Shown here piece by piece: positions 1 through 8,232 of a stretch of 64,000 nucleotides of DNA. A program made the position numbers and the translations under genes. The stretch lies in NCBI RefSeq assembly GCF_000495855.1, contig NZ_AWGF01000014.1:1-64000 (forward strand). Direction: 5' to 3'. The notes beneath the pieces were generated by a model, which saw only the letters and a program-made list of their open reading frames with translations, did no database searches and was not told the DNA's origin. The stretch's first letter is position 1; every line of letters begins with the position of its first letter. Source of the DNA: Asticcacaulis sp. YBE204 (GTDB lineage Bacteria > Pseudomonadota > Alphaproteobacteria > Caulobacterales > Caulobacteraceae).

Positions 1-53
1 CCACACGAGCCAGCCGAACCGGCCCGGTGAACAACTTTAACCTAGCTGTCAGA

Positions 54-490
54 AGGAGCGGCGCTTATACCGCTTCAGATTTTTAAGTCAATCAGTTTTT
101 TCAAACTTTTTCGACCCGTCCGCTTCCAAAACCGTAAGGCCTTTTCAGCGGAGAGCGGCGTGTATAACCGCTCGATTTTTTCAGTCAAGTCTTTATTTTA
201 AAAAAGTTTTTCGACCGTTTTAAAATCAGGAACCTGACCGTGCCGCATCCGATACCGGAAGGTTTCGTGTGCAGCGGAGCGGCGTAGATAGTCATCCTTG
301 CCACCCCTGTCAACCGACAATCTTAAAAGATTTTCAATCGACATTCCCGGGCTTTAAACACATCCAAGGCCTTGGTTTTACTGAGGTTTTCCTCATTCAA
401 ACTTCGTCGCTTCGTTATGTCCGTCGCCGGGAGGGCGGTGTCTAAAGGCCGCCAGACCGAGAGTCAACGCTGCTTCGGCATTTTTTGCCG
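54..490. repeat. Four degenerate copies of a ~60-70 bp repeat in the left-edge non-coding region
   Basis: Positions 1-518 contain no gene that I can support. Four related units start near 54, 151, 274 and 429. Each has a GC-rich head of the form GAGCGGCG with TATA or TCTA just after it. A GTCAA core follows about 25-35 bases later, then a T-rich tail that in copies 1 and 2 contains TTTTTCGACC. The four copies get less alike from left to right. The region lies downstream of the trmJ-like gene, and the gene on its far side is outside the window. The pattern is seen directly; its function is unknown to me. Confidence 0.6.
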
Positions 491-518
491 CCTATCCACA
501 GCACAAGGCCCGAAAACC

Positions 519-1346
519 TTACTTATCCTCAGGAGGCAGATGATTTTCGCCCTTTTCAGCGGCAATCCGGGCGAGAACCCGTCCCCTGCCCTTTACCAGC
601 GCCGTCACGACGCCCCGCCAGGTACGGACTTCCTGCTCGGTCATCTGCGCCCGGTTGAGGACGACGCGCAGATTGCGCTGCATGGATTCCTTCTTTTCCG
701 GCGGGAAGAAGAAGCCGGCGGTGTCGAGCTCGCTTTCCAGATGCTCATAAAGCCCGTGTAGCTTGTCCAGCTCCGCCGGCTTGTCGAAGTTCTGGGTGAA
801 GGCGGCCTTGGGCGCATCCATGATCTTCAGGCGCCACTCATAGAGGACGATGTTCACCGCCTGAGACAGGTTGAGCGACTGAAAGGCCGGATCGACGGGG
901 ATGGTGACGATCGACTGGCAAAGCGCAATGTCGAAGGTTTCCAGCCCGGCGCGTTCGGCACCGAACAGCAGGCCGGTTTTCAGGCCCTTCTGCGCATTAT
1001 CATAGGAGTCGTCGGCGCATTGGCGCGGCGTACGGATCGGCAGATGCGTTTCGCGCGGGCGAGCCGTCGTCGCATAGACCATATTGAGGTCGGCGATCGC
1101 TTCGGCGACCGTCTCATATATAGTGGCGTTGTCGAGCGGCCAGTGCGCCCCAGACGACATGGCCCAGGCGCGTTCTTGCGGCCAGCCGTCACGCGGATTG
1201 ACGATGCGCAGATCGCGCAGGCCGAAATTGGCCATGACGCGAGCGACCGAGCCGATGTTCTCGGCCATCTGCGGGCGATCGAGGATCACGCAGGGCAAGG
1301 TCAGGTCGGGGCGCTCAACGGGCGGGGCAGGTCGATTGTCTTTCAT
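519..1346 (-). CDS. trmJ: tRNA (cytidine/uridine-2'-O-)-methyltransferase, TrmJ-like (SpoU family)
   Basis: A 275-residue SPOUT methyltransferase that would transfer a methyl group from S-adenosylmethionine to the ribose 2'-OH of a tRNA nucleotide, position 32 in TrmJ proteins. Motif 1 is visible near the N-terminus (MAENIGSVARVMANFG, about residues 28-43). Motif 2 is the GLLFGAERAGL stretch near residue 130, and motif 3 is IPVDPAFQSLNLSQAVNIVLYE near residues 147-168, forming the trefoil-knot SAM site. The ~100-residue C-terminal tail matches TrmJ rather than the shorter TrmL. It is divergent from icd across ~220 bp. The family call is firm; the exact target nucleotide is inferred. Confidence 0.87.
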   Translation of the reverse strand: MKDNRPAPPVERPDLTLPCVILDRPQMAENIGSVARVMANFGLRDLRIVNPRDGWPQERAWAMSSGAHWPLDNATIYETVAEAIADLNMVYATTARPRETHLPIRTPRQCADDSYDNAQKGLKTGLLFGAERAGLETFDIALCQSIVTIPVDPAFQSLNLSQAVNIVLYEWRLKIMDAPKAAFTQNFDKPAELDKLHGLYEHLESELDTAGFFFPPEKKESMQRNLRVVLNRAQMTEQEVRTWRGVVTALVKGRGRVLARIAAEKGENHLPPEDK

Positions 1347-1501
1347 GACGGCTCTATAGATGAGGCGCGTTTAAATCGCCAGAAGGCGCGCGTCATTTTC
1401 ACCAGCGCCATCACCCCTCACAGGTGACAAATCCGCACCGGCAAAATCGATATTTCGCCAGTAAAAACGCGCCCTGCTCCGCCCCTTTCGCATTTCGCCC
1501 T

Positions 1502-1529
1502 TTGCACCGGCTTCGGCTTGGCGCTATAG
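1502..1529 (+). promoter_or_regulatory. Putative housekeeping promoter of icd
   Basis: TTGCACC at 1502-1508 and GCTATAG at 1523-1529 are separated by 14 nt. This fits the Caulobacter sigma-73 pattern (TTGACGS, N10-14, GCTANAW). The icd start codon lies 38 nt further on, after a purine-rich AAAGGGA ribosome binding site. Assigned by motif only. Confidence 0.5.
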
Positions 1530-1566
1530 GAGGCCAACCGAAACCACCTTCTCAAAGGGAACGCAC

Positions 1567-2781
1567 ATGGCGAAGATCAAGGTAGCCAATCCGGTCGTCG
1601 ATATCGACGGCGATGAAATGACCCGTATCATCTGGCAGTGGATCAAGGACAAGCTGATCCATCCCTACCTTGATATCGATCTGCAATATTTCGATCTGGG
1701 CATGGAAAACCGCGACGCCACCGACGATCAGGTGACCATCGATGCCGCCGAAGCCATCAAGGCCTGCGGCGTCGGCGTCAAGTGCGCCACCATCACGCCG
1801 GACGAAGCCCGCGTGAAGGAATTCAGCCTGAAGAAGATGTGGAAGTCGCCGAACGGCACCATCCGCAACATCCTCGGCGGCGTCGTGTTCCGTGAGCCGA
1901 TCATCTGCCAGAACGTGCCGCGCCTCGTCCCCGGCTGGACACAGCCGATCGTCGTCGGTCGTCACGCTTTCGGCGACCAGTACAAGGCTACCGACTTCCT
2001 GGTCCCCGGCAAGGGCACCCTGACGATGAAGTTCGTCGGCGAAGACGGTCAGGTCATCGAGCACGAAGTGTTCAAGTTCCCCGGCGCCGGCGTCGCCATG
2101 GGCATGTACAACCTCGACGAATCGATCCGTGACTTCGCCCGCGCCTCGTTCGAATACGGCATCGCGCGCAACTACCCGGTTTATCTGTCGACCAAGAACA
2201 CCATCCTGAAGGCTTATGACGGCCGCTTCAAGGACATCTTCCAGGACATCTTCGACGCCGAATACGCGGCGAAGTACAAGGAACTGGGCCTGACCTACGA
2301 ACACCGCCTGATCGACGACATGGTCGCCTCGGCGCTGAAGTGGAGCGGCGGTTTCGTCTGGGCCTGTAAGAACTATGACGGCGACGTGCAGTCGGATACG
2401 GTCGCTCAGGGCTACGGCTCGCTGGGCCTGATGACCTCGGCTCTGGTTACCCCGGACGGCAAGATCATGGAAGCCGAAGCCGCTCACGGCACGGTGACCC
2501 GTCACTACCGTCAGCACCAGCAGGGTCAGGCCACCTCGACCAACTCGATGGCCTCGATCTTTGCCTGGACGCAGGGCCTCAAGCACCGCGCCAAGCTGGA
2601 CGACAATGCCGAACTGACGCGCTTTGCCGAAACGCTGGAAAAGGTCTGCATCGACACCGTCGAAGCCGGCTTCATGACCAAGGATCTGGCGCTTCTGGTC
2701 GGCGATCAGCAGGGCTGGCTGACGACCGAGGGCTTCCTCGACAAGATCTCCGAAAACCTGTCGAAGGCCTTGGCGGCTTAA
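1567..2781 (+). CDS. icd: NADP-dependent isocitrate dehydrogenase
   Basis: A 404-residue cytosolic enzyme of the TCA cycle that oxidatively decarboxylates isocitrate to 2-oxoglutarate and makes NADPH. The sequence is of the homodimeric eukaryote-like NADP-IDH subfamily common in alphaproteobacteria, not the E. coli Icd type. Markers are the N-terminal [14 protein letters not shown], the substrate-site KSPNGTIRN segment near residues 94-102, and the coenzyme-site [12 protein letters not shown] near residues 305-316. The length is normal and the ribosome binding site AAAGGGA is 8-9 nt before ATG. It is a single-gene unit with its own promoter and terminator. Confidence 0.97.
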   Translation: MAKIKVANPVVDIDGDEMTRIIWQWIKDKLIHPYLDIDLQYFDLGMENRDATDDQVTIDAAEAIKACGVGVKCATITPDEARVKEFSLKKMWKSPNGTIRNILGGVVFREPIICQNVPRLVPGWTQPIVVGRHAFGDQYKATDFLVPGKGTLTMKFVGEDGQVIEHEVFKFPGAGVAMGMYNLDESIRDFARASFEYGIARNYPVYLSTKNTILKAYDGRFKDIFQDIFDAEYAAKYKELGLTYEHRLIDDMVASALKWSGGFVWACKNYDGDVQSDTVAQGYGSLGLMTSALVTPDGKIMEAEAAHGTVTRHYRQHQQGQATSTNSMASIFAWTQGLKHRAKLDDNAELTRFAETLEKVCIDTVEAGFMTKDLALLVGDQQGWLTTEGFLDKISENLSKALAA

Positions 2782-2810
2782 GCTAACCCTCTTTCGAGGC
2801 AATACTGAAA

Positions 2811-2840
2811 GGCCGTCCGTTCGCGGGCGGCCTTTTCGTT
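2811..2840 (+). terminator. Rho-independent terminator of icd
   Basis: A 9-bp GC stem GGCCGTCCG / CGGGCGGCC (one G-T pair) with a TTCG tetraloop is followed by TTTTCGTTT. It lies 29 nt after the icd stop codon. Confidence 0.9.
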
Positions 2841-2893
2841 TGTTGACCGGTCAGGGTTTTCCCGACATTGTCGGCTTAAAAAAGGGAGATATA

Positions 2894-3964
2894 ATGAAAC
2901 CGGCAGTATATTTGTGGCTTGTGCCCGGAATACTTCTGGCCTCCGGTGTGTCGGCAGATCCAGAAAATGAACGCGTTTCTTTACATGTCGGCGGCCGGGT
3001 TGAAACGGTTCCCAATCAAATCGGCCATAAGCACCAATGGCCCGGCGTCTATTTTGAAGGGGCCTTCAAAGGGCCTGAAATTTCGCTGGAAACCGATGGT
3101 TCCGGCGTCCAGTATAAGGTTCTGATTGATGGGAAACTGTATATGAGGCTTGCCGATCAGGGCCATGAGGTTATACGAATTGGCAAGCTGGGCGACGGTA
3201 CCCACACAATCCGCATCGAAAAAATCAGCGAAACACAAACCTATTCCGGTGCTTTCAATCAAATTCTCGTTGCCAAAGGCCGCGCACTGCCTTTGCCTCC
3301 CCGCATCCGTCAGATTGAATTTATCGGCGACTCGTTCACGGTAGGCTACGGCAACACCTCGACGAAACGCGAATGCACCAAGGACGACGTGTGGGCGACG
3401 ACCGACACGTCTCAGGCCTTCGGACCGATAACGGCAAAAGCGTACGATGCCGATTACCAGATCAATGCCTTTTCCGGTCGCGGGATGGTCCGCAACTACA
3501 ATGGCTTACGAGCCGATACCCTGCCCTTGCTTTACAAATACGTCCTGTTCGACGGCAAGACGGAATATAGCGACCCGAACTGGCAACCTGAGCTAATCGT
3601 CATAGGGCTCGGCACCAACGATTTTTCCACCGCGCTCACCGCCGGTGAAAAATGGACGACCCGCGCAGCATTACGTGCCGATTATCGCACCACCTATGTC
3701 GATTTCGTCACACGCCTGCGTGCCGATCACCCCAAAGCGCAGTTTCTGCTGATGGCCTCGGATCAGATGGACGGCGAAATCCGCGATCAGGTTATCGCCG
3801 TCACTCAAACCCTGAAAGGCGAAGGCGAAACCCGCGTCGATGCCGTCATTTTCAGTGGCCTCGACTATGCTGGCTGTCATGGTCATCCGTCCCTCGCCGA
3901 CCATCAGAAGCTGTCGGCTGTGGTCAAGGGCTGGATCGACGCGCACCCGGACGTGTGGCGCTGA
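2894..3964 (+). CDS. Secreted SGNH/GDSL esterase, carbohydrate esterase 2-like
   Basis: A 356-residue exported hydrolase. I place the start at ATG 2894 because AAAGGGAG sits just upstream and the first ~21 residues form a signal peptide ending at VSADP; an upstream in-frame extension lacks both. Residues ~25-130 form a beta-rich N-terminal domain. The SGNH block 1 nucleophile is S147 in IEFIGDSFTVGYGN, block 3 is GLGTNDFS near 238-245, and the C-terminal His is in CHGHPSLADH. This two-domain layout matches CE2 esterases, which remove acetyl groups from plant polysaccharides. Deacetylation of xylan or mannan is inferred from the family. It lies 53 nt after the icd terminator. Confidence 0.75.
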   Translation: MKPAVYLWLVPGILLASGVSADPENERVSLHVGGRVETVPNQIGHKHQWPGVYFEGAFKGPEISLETDGSGVQYKVLIDGKLYMRLADQGHEVIRIGKLGDGTHTIRIEKISETQTYSGAFNQILVAKGRALPLPPRIRQIEFIGDSFTVGYGNTSTKRECTKDDVWATTDTSQAFGPITAKAYDADYQINAFSGRGMVRNYNGLRADTLPLLYKYVLFDGKTEYSDPNWQPELIVIGLGTNDFSTALTAGEKWTTRAALRADYRTTYVDFVTRLRADHPKAQFLLMASDQMDGEIRDQVIAVTQTLKGEGETRVDAVIFSGLDYAGCHGHPSLADHQKLSAVVKGWIDAHPDVWR

Positions 3965-4058
3965 CCTTAACCACCGCTTTGCATTGCCGCCGCATTCGCC
4001 CATACTCGCCTTATGCGTTTCCGCCTAGGTTCGCCGAAAAACTAGGGACCTCTACGGC

Positions 4059-5120
4059 ATGAAGATCTTTCACTGCGGCAATTGCGGCAATACGACCTTT
4101 TTCCACAATCGCAACTGCGTCAACTGCGGCTACCGTCTGGGCTTTTCGCCGCTCAGCCTCGAACTGCGCGCCGTCGATCCCATCGGCACCGACGCCAATG
4201 GCAAGCAACTGTGGCGTCCCGCCGGTCGCGAGCGGACCTACCGTTTCTGCGAGAACGCCAAGACCGATGTGTGCAACTGGCTGGTGGCCGACGGCGACGA
4301 CAGCGTCTTTTGCCGTGCCTGCCGGCACAATCGATTGATTCCCAACGACCTCGACACCTTCCGGCGCATTTCCGAGGCCCAGCGGCACCTGTTTTATGCG
4401 TTTCTGAAATGGAACCTTCCCGCCCCTGACCGTAAGACCGACCCCAAGGGCGGCATGGTCTTCGATTACCTCGAAGACTCGCACCTGCCCGACGGTTCAT
4501 GCCAGCAGGCCATGACCGGCCACGATGAGGGCGTCATCTCGATCCGCGCCGCCGAAGCCGACGACGCCGTGCGCGAAACCGTGCGTGCTCAGATGGGCGA
4601 GCCCTATCGCACGCTGCTGGGGCATTTCCGCCACGAGAGCGGGCATTTTATCTGGAATAAGCTGGTCCGCGACGCCGGCCTGATCGAGCAGTGCCGCGCC
4701 GTCTTCGGCGACGAGAGCCTCGATTACGATCAGGCCATCGCCCGCCATTACAGCGAAGGGCCGCCGCGTTTCTGGGGCGATACCTTTATCAGCACCTATG
4801 CTTCGATGCACCCGTGGGAGGATTTCGCCGAGACCTTCGCTCACGTCCTGCACATCACCGATGCGCTGGAAACCGCGCACTGCTACGGCATGGCGCTCAA
4901 GACGCCCAATCCCGAACAGCTTACCGCCGACGTCGATTTCGACCCCTACGGTATTACCGACTTCAAGAAGTTGGCCGATGTCTGGGTGCCGCTCAGTCTG
5001 GCGATCAATTCGATCCACTCGGCCATGGGTGAGCGCCCGCTCTACCCGTTCATCCTCTCACCGCGTGTGCGGCAAAAGATGGGCTTCGTCCATCGACTGA
5101 TCATGCGGCAGCCCGTGTAA
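4059..5120 (+). CDS. Putative zinc-binding metallopeptidase with N-terminal zinc ribbon
   Basis: A 353-residue protein of the DUF2248 / Peptidase_Mx type. Two CxxC pairs at the N-terminus (C6/C9 and C20/C23) and further cysteines near 64-88 look like zinc-ribbon ligands. A HESGH active site (H192, E193, H196) sits in GHFRHESGHFIWN. The downstream segment, with HPWEDFAETFAHVLHITD, supplies the probable third ligand region. No signal peptide is visible, so it is probably cytoplasmic. The substrate is unknown for the family. It is a stand-alone gene, convergent with the TPR-like gene that ends 3 nt away. Confidence 0.8.
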   Translation: MKIFHCGNCGNTTFFHNRNCVNCGYRLGFSPLSLELRAVDPIGTDANGKQLWRPAGRERTYRFCENAKTDVCNWLVADGDDSVFCRACRHNRLIPNDLDTFRRISEAQRHLFYAFLKWNLPAPDRKTDPKGGMVFDYLEDSHLPDGSCQQAMTGHDEGVISIRAAEADDAVRETVRAQMGEPYRTLLGHFRHESGHFIWNKLVRDAGLIEQCRAVFGDESLDYDQAIARHYSEGPPRFWGDTFISTYASMHPWEDFAETFAHVLHITDALETAHCYGMALKTPNPEQLTADVDFDPYGITDFKKLADVWVPLSLAINSIHSAMGERPLYPFILSPRVRQKMGFVHRLIMRQPV

Positions 5121-5122
5121 AC

Positions 5123-5662
5123 TTACGGAAACAGATAGGATTCGGCTTCGACGGCGCCCGCCTCTTTCCCGGCAATCAGGAACAGGTCGCGGGCTTGCCG
5201 CCACCAGGTCTGCGCGTTTTCCCGCTCCCCCTGGGCATTGAAACACAGCGCCAGACTGCGGAAATGCTCGGCGCGGGTCAGAGGATCGACATCCGGCACC
5301 TTCTCAAGCAGGGTCACCGCCTCGCCGAGATAGGACTCGGCCATTTCGAAATCCTCACCGAACAGAAATATATCGCCCATGTGGCGCAGAACGACCGCCA
5401 GGGTAAAGGCATCCCCCTGCTCACGCGCCACGACGGCCAGATCGCCGAGGTCGTCGAGCGCGCTTTCAAAATCGCCCTGATCGCGTTTGAGCAGGGCGAC
5501 GCGCAAGGCCACCTCGATCATGGCATCGACGTCCTGCGCCTCACGCGCCGCGATGAGGGCCTGTTCCAGCAGGTCCTCGACCGCGCGCGTCGTGGCATGA
5601 CCGTCCTTTTTGGTTTGCAACTGATCGACGCGATCCAGCAGATCGTCAACGGTCGTATTCAT
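5123..5662 (-). CDS. TPR-like helical repeat protein, function unknown
   Basis: A protein of 179 residues if started at the ATG at 5662, which has TTCAGGAG upstream; a longer in-frame start at 5701 lacks this. The sequence is all-helical and acidic, with repeated A/L-rich units such as RDQGDFESALDDLGDLA, RHMGDIFLFGEDFEMAESYLGEA and RSLALCFNAQGERENAQTWW, typical of tetratricopeptide repeats of about 36-40 residues (three to four units). No enzymatic motif, signal peptide or membrane segment is seen. A scaffold or protein-interaction role is inferred. Confidence 0.65.
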   Translation of the reverse strand: MNTTVDDLLDRVDQLQTKKDGHATTRAVEDLLEQALIAAREAQDVDAMIEVALRVALLKRDQGDFESALDDLGDLAVVAREQGDAFTLAVVLRHMGDIFLFGEDFEMAESYLGEAVTLLEKVPDVDPLTRAEHFRSLALCFNAQGERENAQTWWRQARDLFLIAGKEAGAVEAESYLFP

Positions 5663-5813
5663 TTGGGGCTCCTGAAAAGGCCCCGACCCGGTGGAGATCA
5701 TACCACACCCGCATATTAAAATGCCGTGGGCTTTTGTTCACGCGTTCTGACAGGGCGACAGGCCCATTTTTCCGTGTTAACCATTTCAGTCCGTATAGTC
5801 TGGGGAAATACGC

Positions 5814-6428
5814 GTGTTCAAGACCTTGTCGATCGCCATCATCGTCGCCGTGCTCGTGGCGCTGTTCGGCTTTGCCATCGGCCCGGTGTGGGCGTTCTAC
5901 GATCTGCGTTCGGCGGCAGAGTCCGAGGACATCAAGAGCCTTTCGGAACTGGTCGCCTTCGACGACGTGCGCGCCAGCCTGAGGGCGCAGCTTCTGGCCG
6001 AGGCCAAGGGCGACGTCACCGCCGCCCCGCCGCCGCCATCGGTTTTGCGCGATCCCATCGGCGCCATCGGCCGCGCCATCACCGACATCGCCGCGCCCCC
6101 GCCGAAAACGCCGATCGTCGACGTCGACTCGTACCTCACCGCCAAGGGGCTGCTGGCCCTGTCCTACGGCGCGGGCAAGGACGCCAACACCGTCGAACCG
6201 CGCGAATTTTCGCCCAAGCCGCCGATGCCGCGCATCCTTTACTGGAGCATCGACCGCGCGCGTTTGGGGATCAAACAGCCCGATATCGGTGTCACGGTCT
6301 TCACCATGAAACGCAAGGGCCTGTTCGCCTGGCAGATTACCCATATCGGCCTGCCCGATCCCGACGCCGTCGAAGCAACGGGCGACGCAAGCTCGCCCGC
6401 CGCCGATTTCGGCCCGGATGCGAAATAG
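5814..6428 (+). CDS. DUF2939-type membrane-anchored protein
   Basis: A 204-residue protein starting at GTG, with GGGGAAA 8 nt upstream. Residues 2-27 form a single hydrophobic anchor (SIAIIVAVLVALFGFAIGPVWA). The following YDLRSAAESEDIKSLSELVAFDDVRASLRAQL matches the DUF2939 pattern, in which a short helical pair repeats. The rest is proline-rich and likely periplasmic. The role is unknown for the family. It is followed after 37 nt by the AEC transporter in the same direction, so the two may be co-transcribed. Confidence 0.7.
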   Translation: MFKTLSIAIIVAVLVALFGFAIGPVWAFYDLRSAAESEDIKSLSELVAFDDVRASLRAQLLAEAKGDVTAAPPPPSVLRDPIGAIGRAITDIAAPPPKTPIVDVDSYLTAKGLLALSYGAGKDANTVEPREFSPKPPMPRILYWSIDRARLGIKQPDIGVTVFTMKRKGLFAWQITHIGLPDPDAVEATGDASSPAADFGPDAK

Positions 6429-6465
6429 GCTTTTCATGACGGCGGCAAAGCCTTAAACCGCCTGC

Positions 6466-7389
6466 ATGTTCGATACTATCAGCCGTGTTCTTCTCTTCTT
6501 CAGCTTCGTTGCGCTGGGCGCTTTGCTCGTGCGGACGGGACGGCTGAAAGCCGAAGGCCTCGACGGCCTGAGTGCCTATTTCTACTGGCTCGGCTTCCCT
6601 GCCTATCTGATCCACGCCTTTGCCCAGTTACCACGCCCCGATGCCGCTATGTCCAGCTGGCTGGCGCTGTACGCCAGCGCGTTCGTTCTGTCGTCCGGCC
6701 TGTGCATTGTCGCCGCCAAAGCCTTCAAAGCCACGCGCGGCGAAGCGACCGGCGCCGGCATGGCCGCCTTTATTTCCAACAGCGCCTTTCTGGGCATGCC
6801 GATCGCCGCCGGTCTGTTCGGGCCGGATGTGCTCAAGGCCGCACCGCTGCTGTTCGTTGCCGACTTCCTCATACTGTTTTTCATCGGCTGCGCGGGCCTG
6901 TCGATGGCCAGCGGAAATGGCGTCGGACTGGCGCTCAAGCGGACGATGCAAAACCCGACCGTACTGGGGTCGCTGCTCGGCGTCGGCCTGATGCTGGCCG
7001 GTGTCAAGCTCCCGCCGATGGTCGATCAGGCGCTCGATATCATGGGCCGTTCGTCGGTGCCGGTGGCGCTGGTGGCGTTGGGCGGGATGCTCGGCCTTAT
7101 GCCATTCGAGCGTTTGCGCGGCCTGACCCCGGTCACGGTCGTCGCGGTCACGGGCAAGCTGCTGCTGGCTCCGGCGATCATGGCCGTGGTCATGCACATC
7201 GCGGGCGTGCCGCCGCTGCTGTTCAAGGTCGCCGTCTTCCTCGCTGCTTGCCCCACGGCAGTCAGCGTCTTCATTCAGGCGCGCATGTACGGCCTGTGGT
7301 ACGAAGGCGCTGCGGTATCCATTGCCCAGTCGACCGTCATTTCGCTGTTCACCCTTTCCGGGCTGGCGCTGGTCTTGACTCACCTGTGA
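6466..7389 (+). CDS. AEC (auxin efflux carrier) family transporter
   Basis: A 307-residue inner-membrane protein with about ten hydrophobic helices in two five-helix halves, as in AEC proteins (PF03547). The conserved AFISNSAFLGMPIAAGLFG segment near residues 102-120 and the C-terminal LAACPTAVSVFIQARMYG segment near 262-279 are the expected inverted-repeat signature loops. Bacterial relatives move small organic acids such as malate or malonate; the substrate here cannot be read from sequence. The ribosome binding site is weak. It lies directly before the Mn riboswitch that controls the next gene. Confidence 0.85.
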   Translation: MFDTISRVLLFFSFVALGALLVRTGRLKAEGLDGLSAYFYWLGFPAYLIHAFAQLPRPDAAMSSWLALYASAFVLSSGLCIVAAKAFKATRGEATGAGMAAFISNSAFLGMPIAAGLFGPDVLKAAPLLFVADFLILFFIGCAGLSMASGNGVGLALKRTMQNPTVLGSLLGVGLMLAGVKLPPMVDQALDIMGRSSVPVALVALGGMLGLMPFERLRGLTPVTVVAVTGKLLLAPAIMAVVMHIAGVPPLLFKVAVFLAACPTAVSVFIQARMYGLWYEGAAVSIAQSTVISLFTLSGLALVLTHL

Positions 7390-7407
7390 GTCCCGGCTAA
7401 AGCCTGA

Positions 7408-7585
7408 GCCGTCCTTCGGGGGAGTAACCGGCGCGATATGCGCGGTAACGTCAACACACTTGCCGGGCATCGGCATGGCGTTATTCGGTCCTATACGGAT
7501 TTGGTGAGACCTGCGGCGCTTCTGACGCAGCCATTATGGCTGTCATAGCCTAGGGTTGGGCGGAGTCAGGCGTGCCGTAAGTCTC
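7408..7585 (+). promoter_or_regulatory. yybP-ykoY manganese riboswitch
   Basis: The 221 bp between the AEC gene and the GDT1-family gene contain the yybP-ykoY landmarks in the right order. There is a GGGGGAGTA loop at 7418-7426, a small hairpin GCGCGATATGCGC, the GTCAACACACT junction at 7450-7460, and the distal GGTGAGACC loop at 7503-7511. This class senses Mn(II), and switches on genes for Mn exporters of exactly the family encoded just downstream. A 3' hairpin region (7513-7570) could be the expression platform. Boundaries are approximate. Confidence 0.85.
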
Positions 7586-7610
7586 TGCCGCCCGACCGAA
7601 TCTGTTGATT

Positions 7611-8180
7611 ATGGACGCTTTTCTCAATTCCACCGCCCTCGTCGCCTTTTCCGAAATCGGCGACAAGACGCAATTGCTCGCGCTGATCCTGGCCGCGCGC
7701 TACCACAAATCGATCCCGATCATCTGGGGCATTTTTTTCGCCACCATCGCCAATCACGCCTTGGCCGCCTGGGTCGGGCATTTCGTATCGGGACTGGCGC
7801 TGACTACCTATATGCCGTGGATCGTCGCTGTGGCGTTCATCGCGCTGGGTTTGTGGATTTTGATCCCCGACAAGATGGATGACGACGAAGCCCCTAAGAA
7901 AGACTACGGCCCGTTCATCACCACCCTGATCGCGTTTTTCCTCGCCGAAATGGGCGACAAGACTCAGGTCGCCACTGTGTTTCTGGGGGCCAGGTACGAG
8001 GACGCGTTTGTCTGGGTCGTCGTCGGCACGACACTGGGTATGATGCTGGCCAATGTCCCCGCCGTTCTGTTCGGCGACAAGGTGTTGAAGATCGTGCCGA
8101 TGAAGGTCGTCCGCTACGTCGCTTCGGCCCTGTTTATCGCCATCGGCCTGTTCAGCGTCTGGCAGATCGTTTCCGCATAA
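7611..8180 (+). CDS. GDT1/TMEM165 (UPF0016) family manganese exporter
   Basis: A 189-residue inner-membrane protein with six helices in two homologous halves. Each half has the family motif in a helix: SEIGDKTQLLAL in the first and AEMGDKTQVAT in the second. The acidic linker (DKMDDDEAPKK) joins the halves. Members export Mn(II). The ATG at 7611 is preferred over the TTG at 7605, but no strong ribosome binding site is visible, in keeping with riboswitch control of translation. The upstream manganese riboswitch gives independent support for the substrate. Confidence 0.9.
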   Translation: MDAFLNSTALVAFSEIGDKTQLLALILAARYHKSIPIIWGIFFATIANHALAAWVGHFVSGLALTTYMPWIVAVAFIALGLWILIPDKMDDDEAPKKDYGPFITTLIAFFLAEMGDKTQVATVFLGARYEDAFVWVVVGTTLGMMLANVPAVLFGDKVLKIVPMKVVRYVASALFIAIGLFSVWQIVSA

Positions 8181-8183
8181 CAA

Positions 8184-8220
8184 AAAAGCCGTCCGGTTCA
8201 CACCGGACGGCTTTCCTTTG
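8184..8220. terminator. Bidirectional terminator between the Mn exporter gene and alaS
   Basis: An almost perfect stem GCCGTCCGGT / ACCGGACGGC with loop TCAC has A-tract before and T-rich sequence after, so it can end transcription from both convergent genes. Confidence 0.9.
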
Positions 8221-8232
8221 ATATGTCGCAGG

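Noticed and set aside
1-53. Tail or start of a gene at the left edge
   Set aside because: Too short to test. No codon pattern, stop or ribosome binding site could be matched to a known family.
1552-2802. Minus-strand open frame of ~416 codons over icd
   Set aside because: It mirrors icd codon by codon and has no motif or ribosome binding site of its own; a shadow frame.
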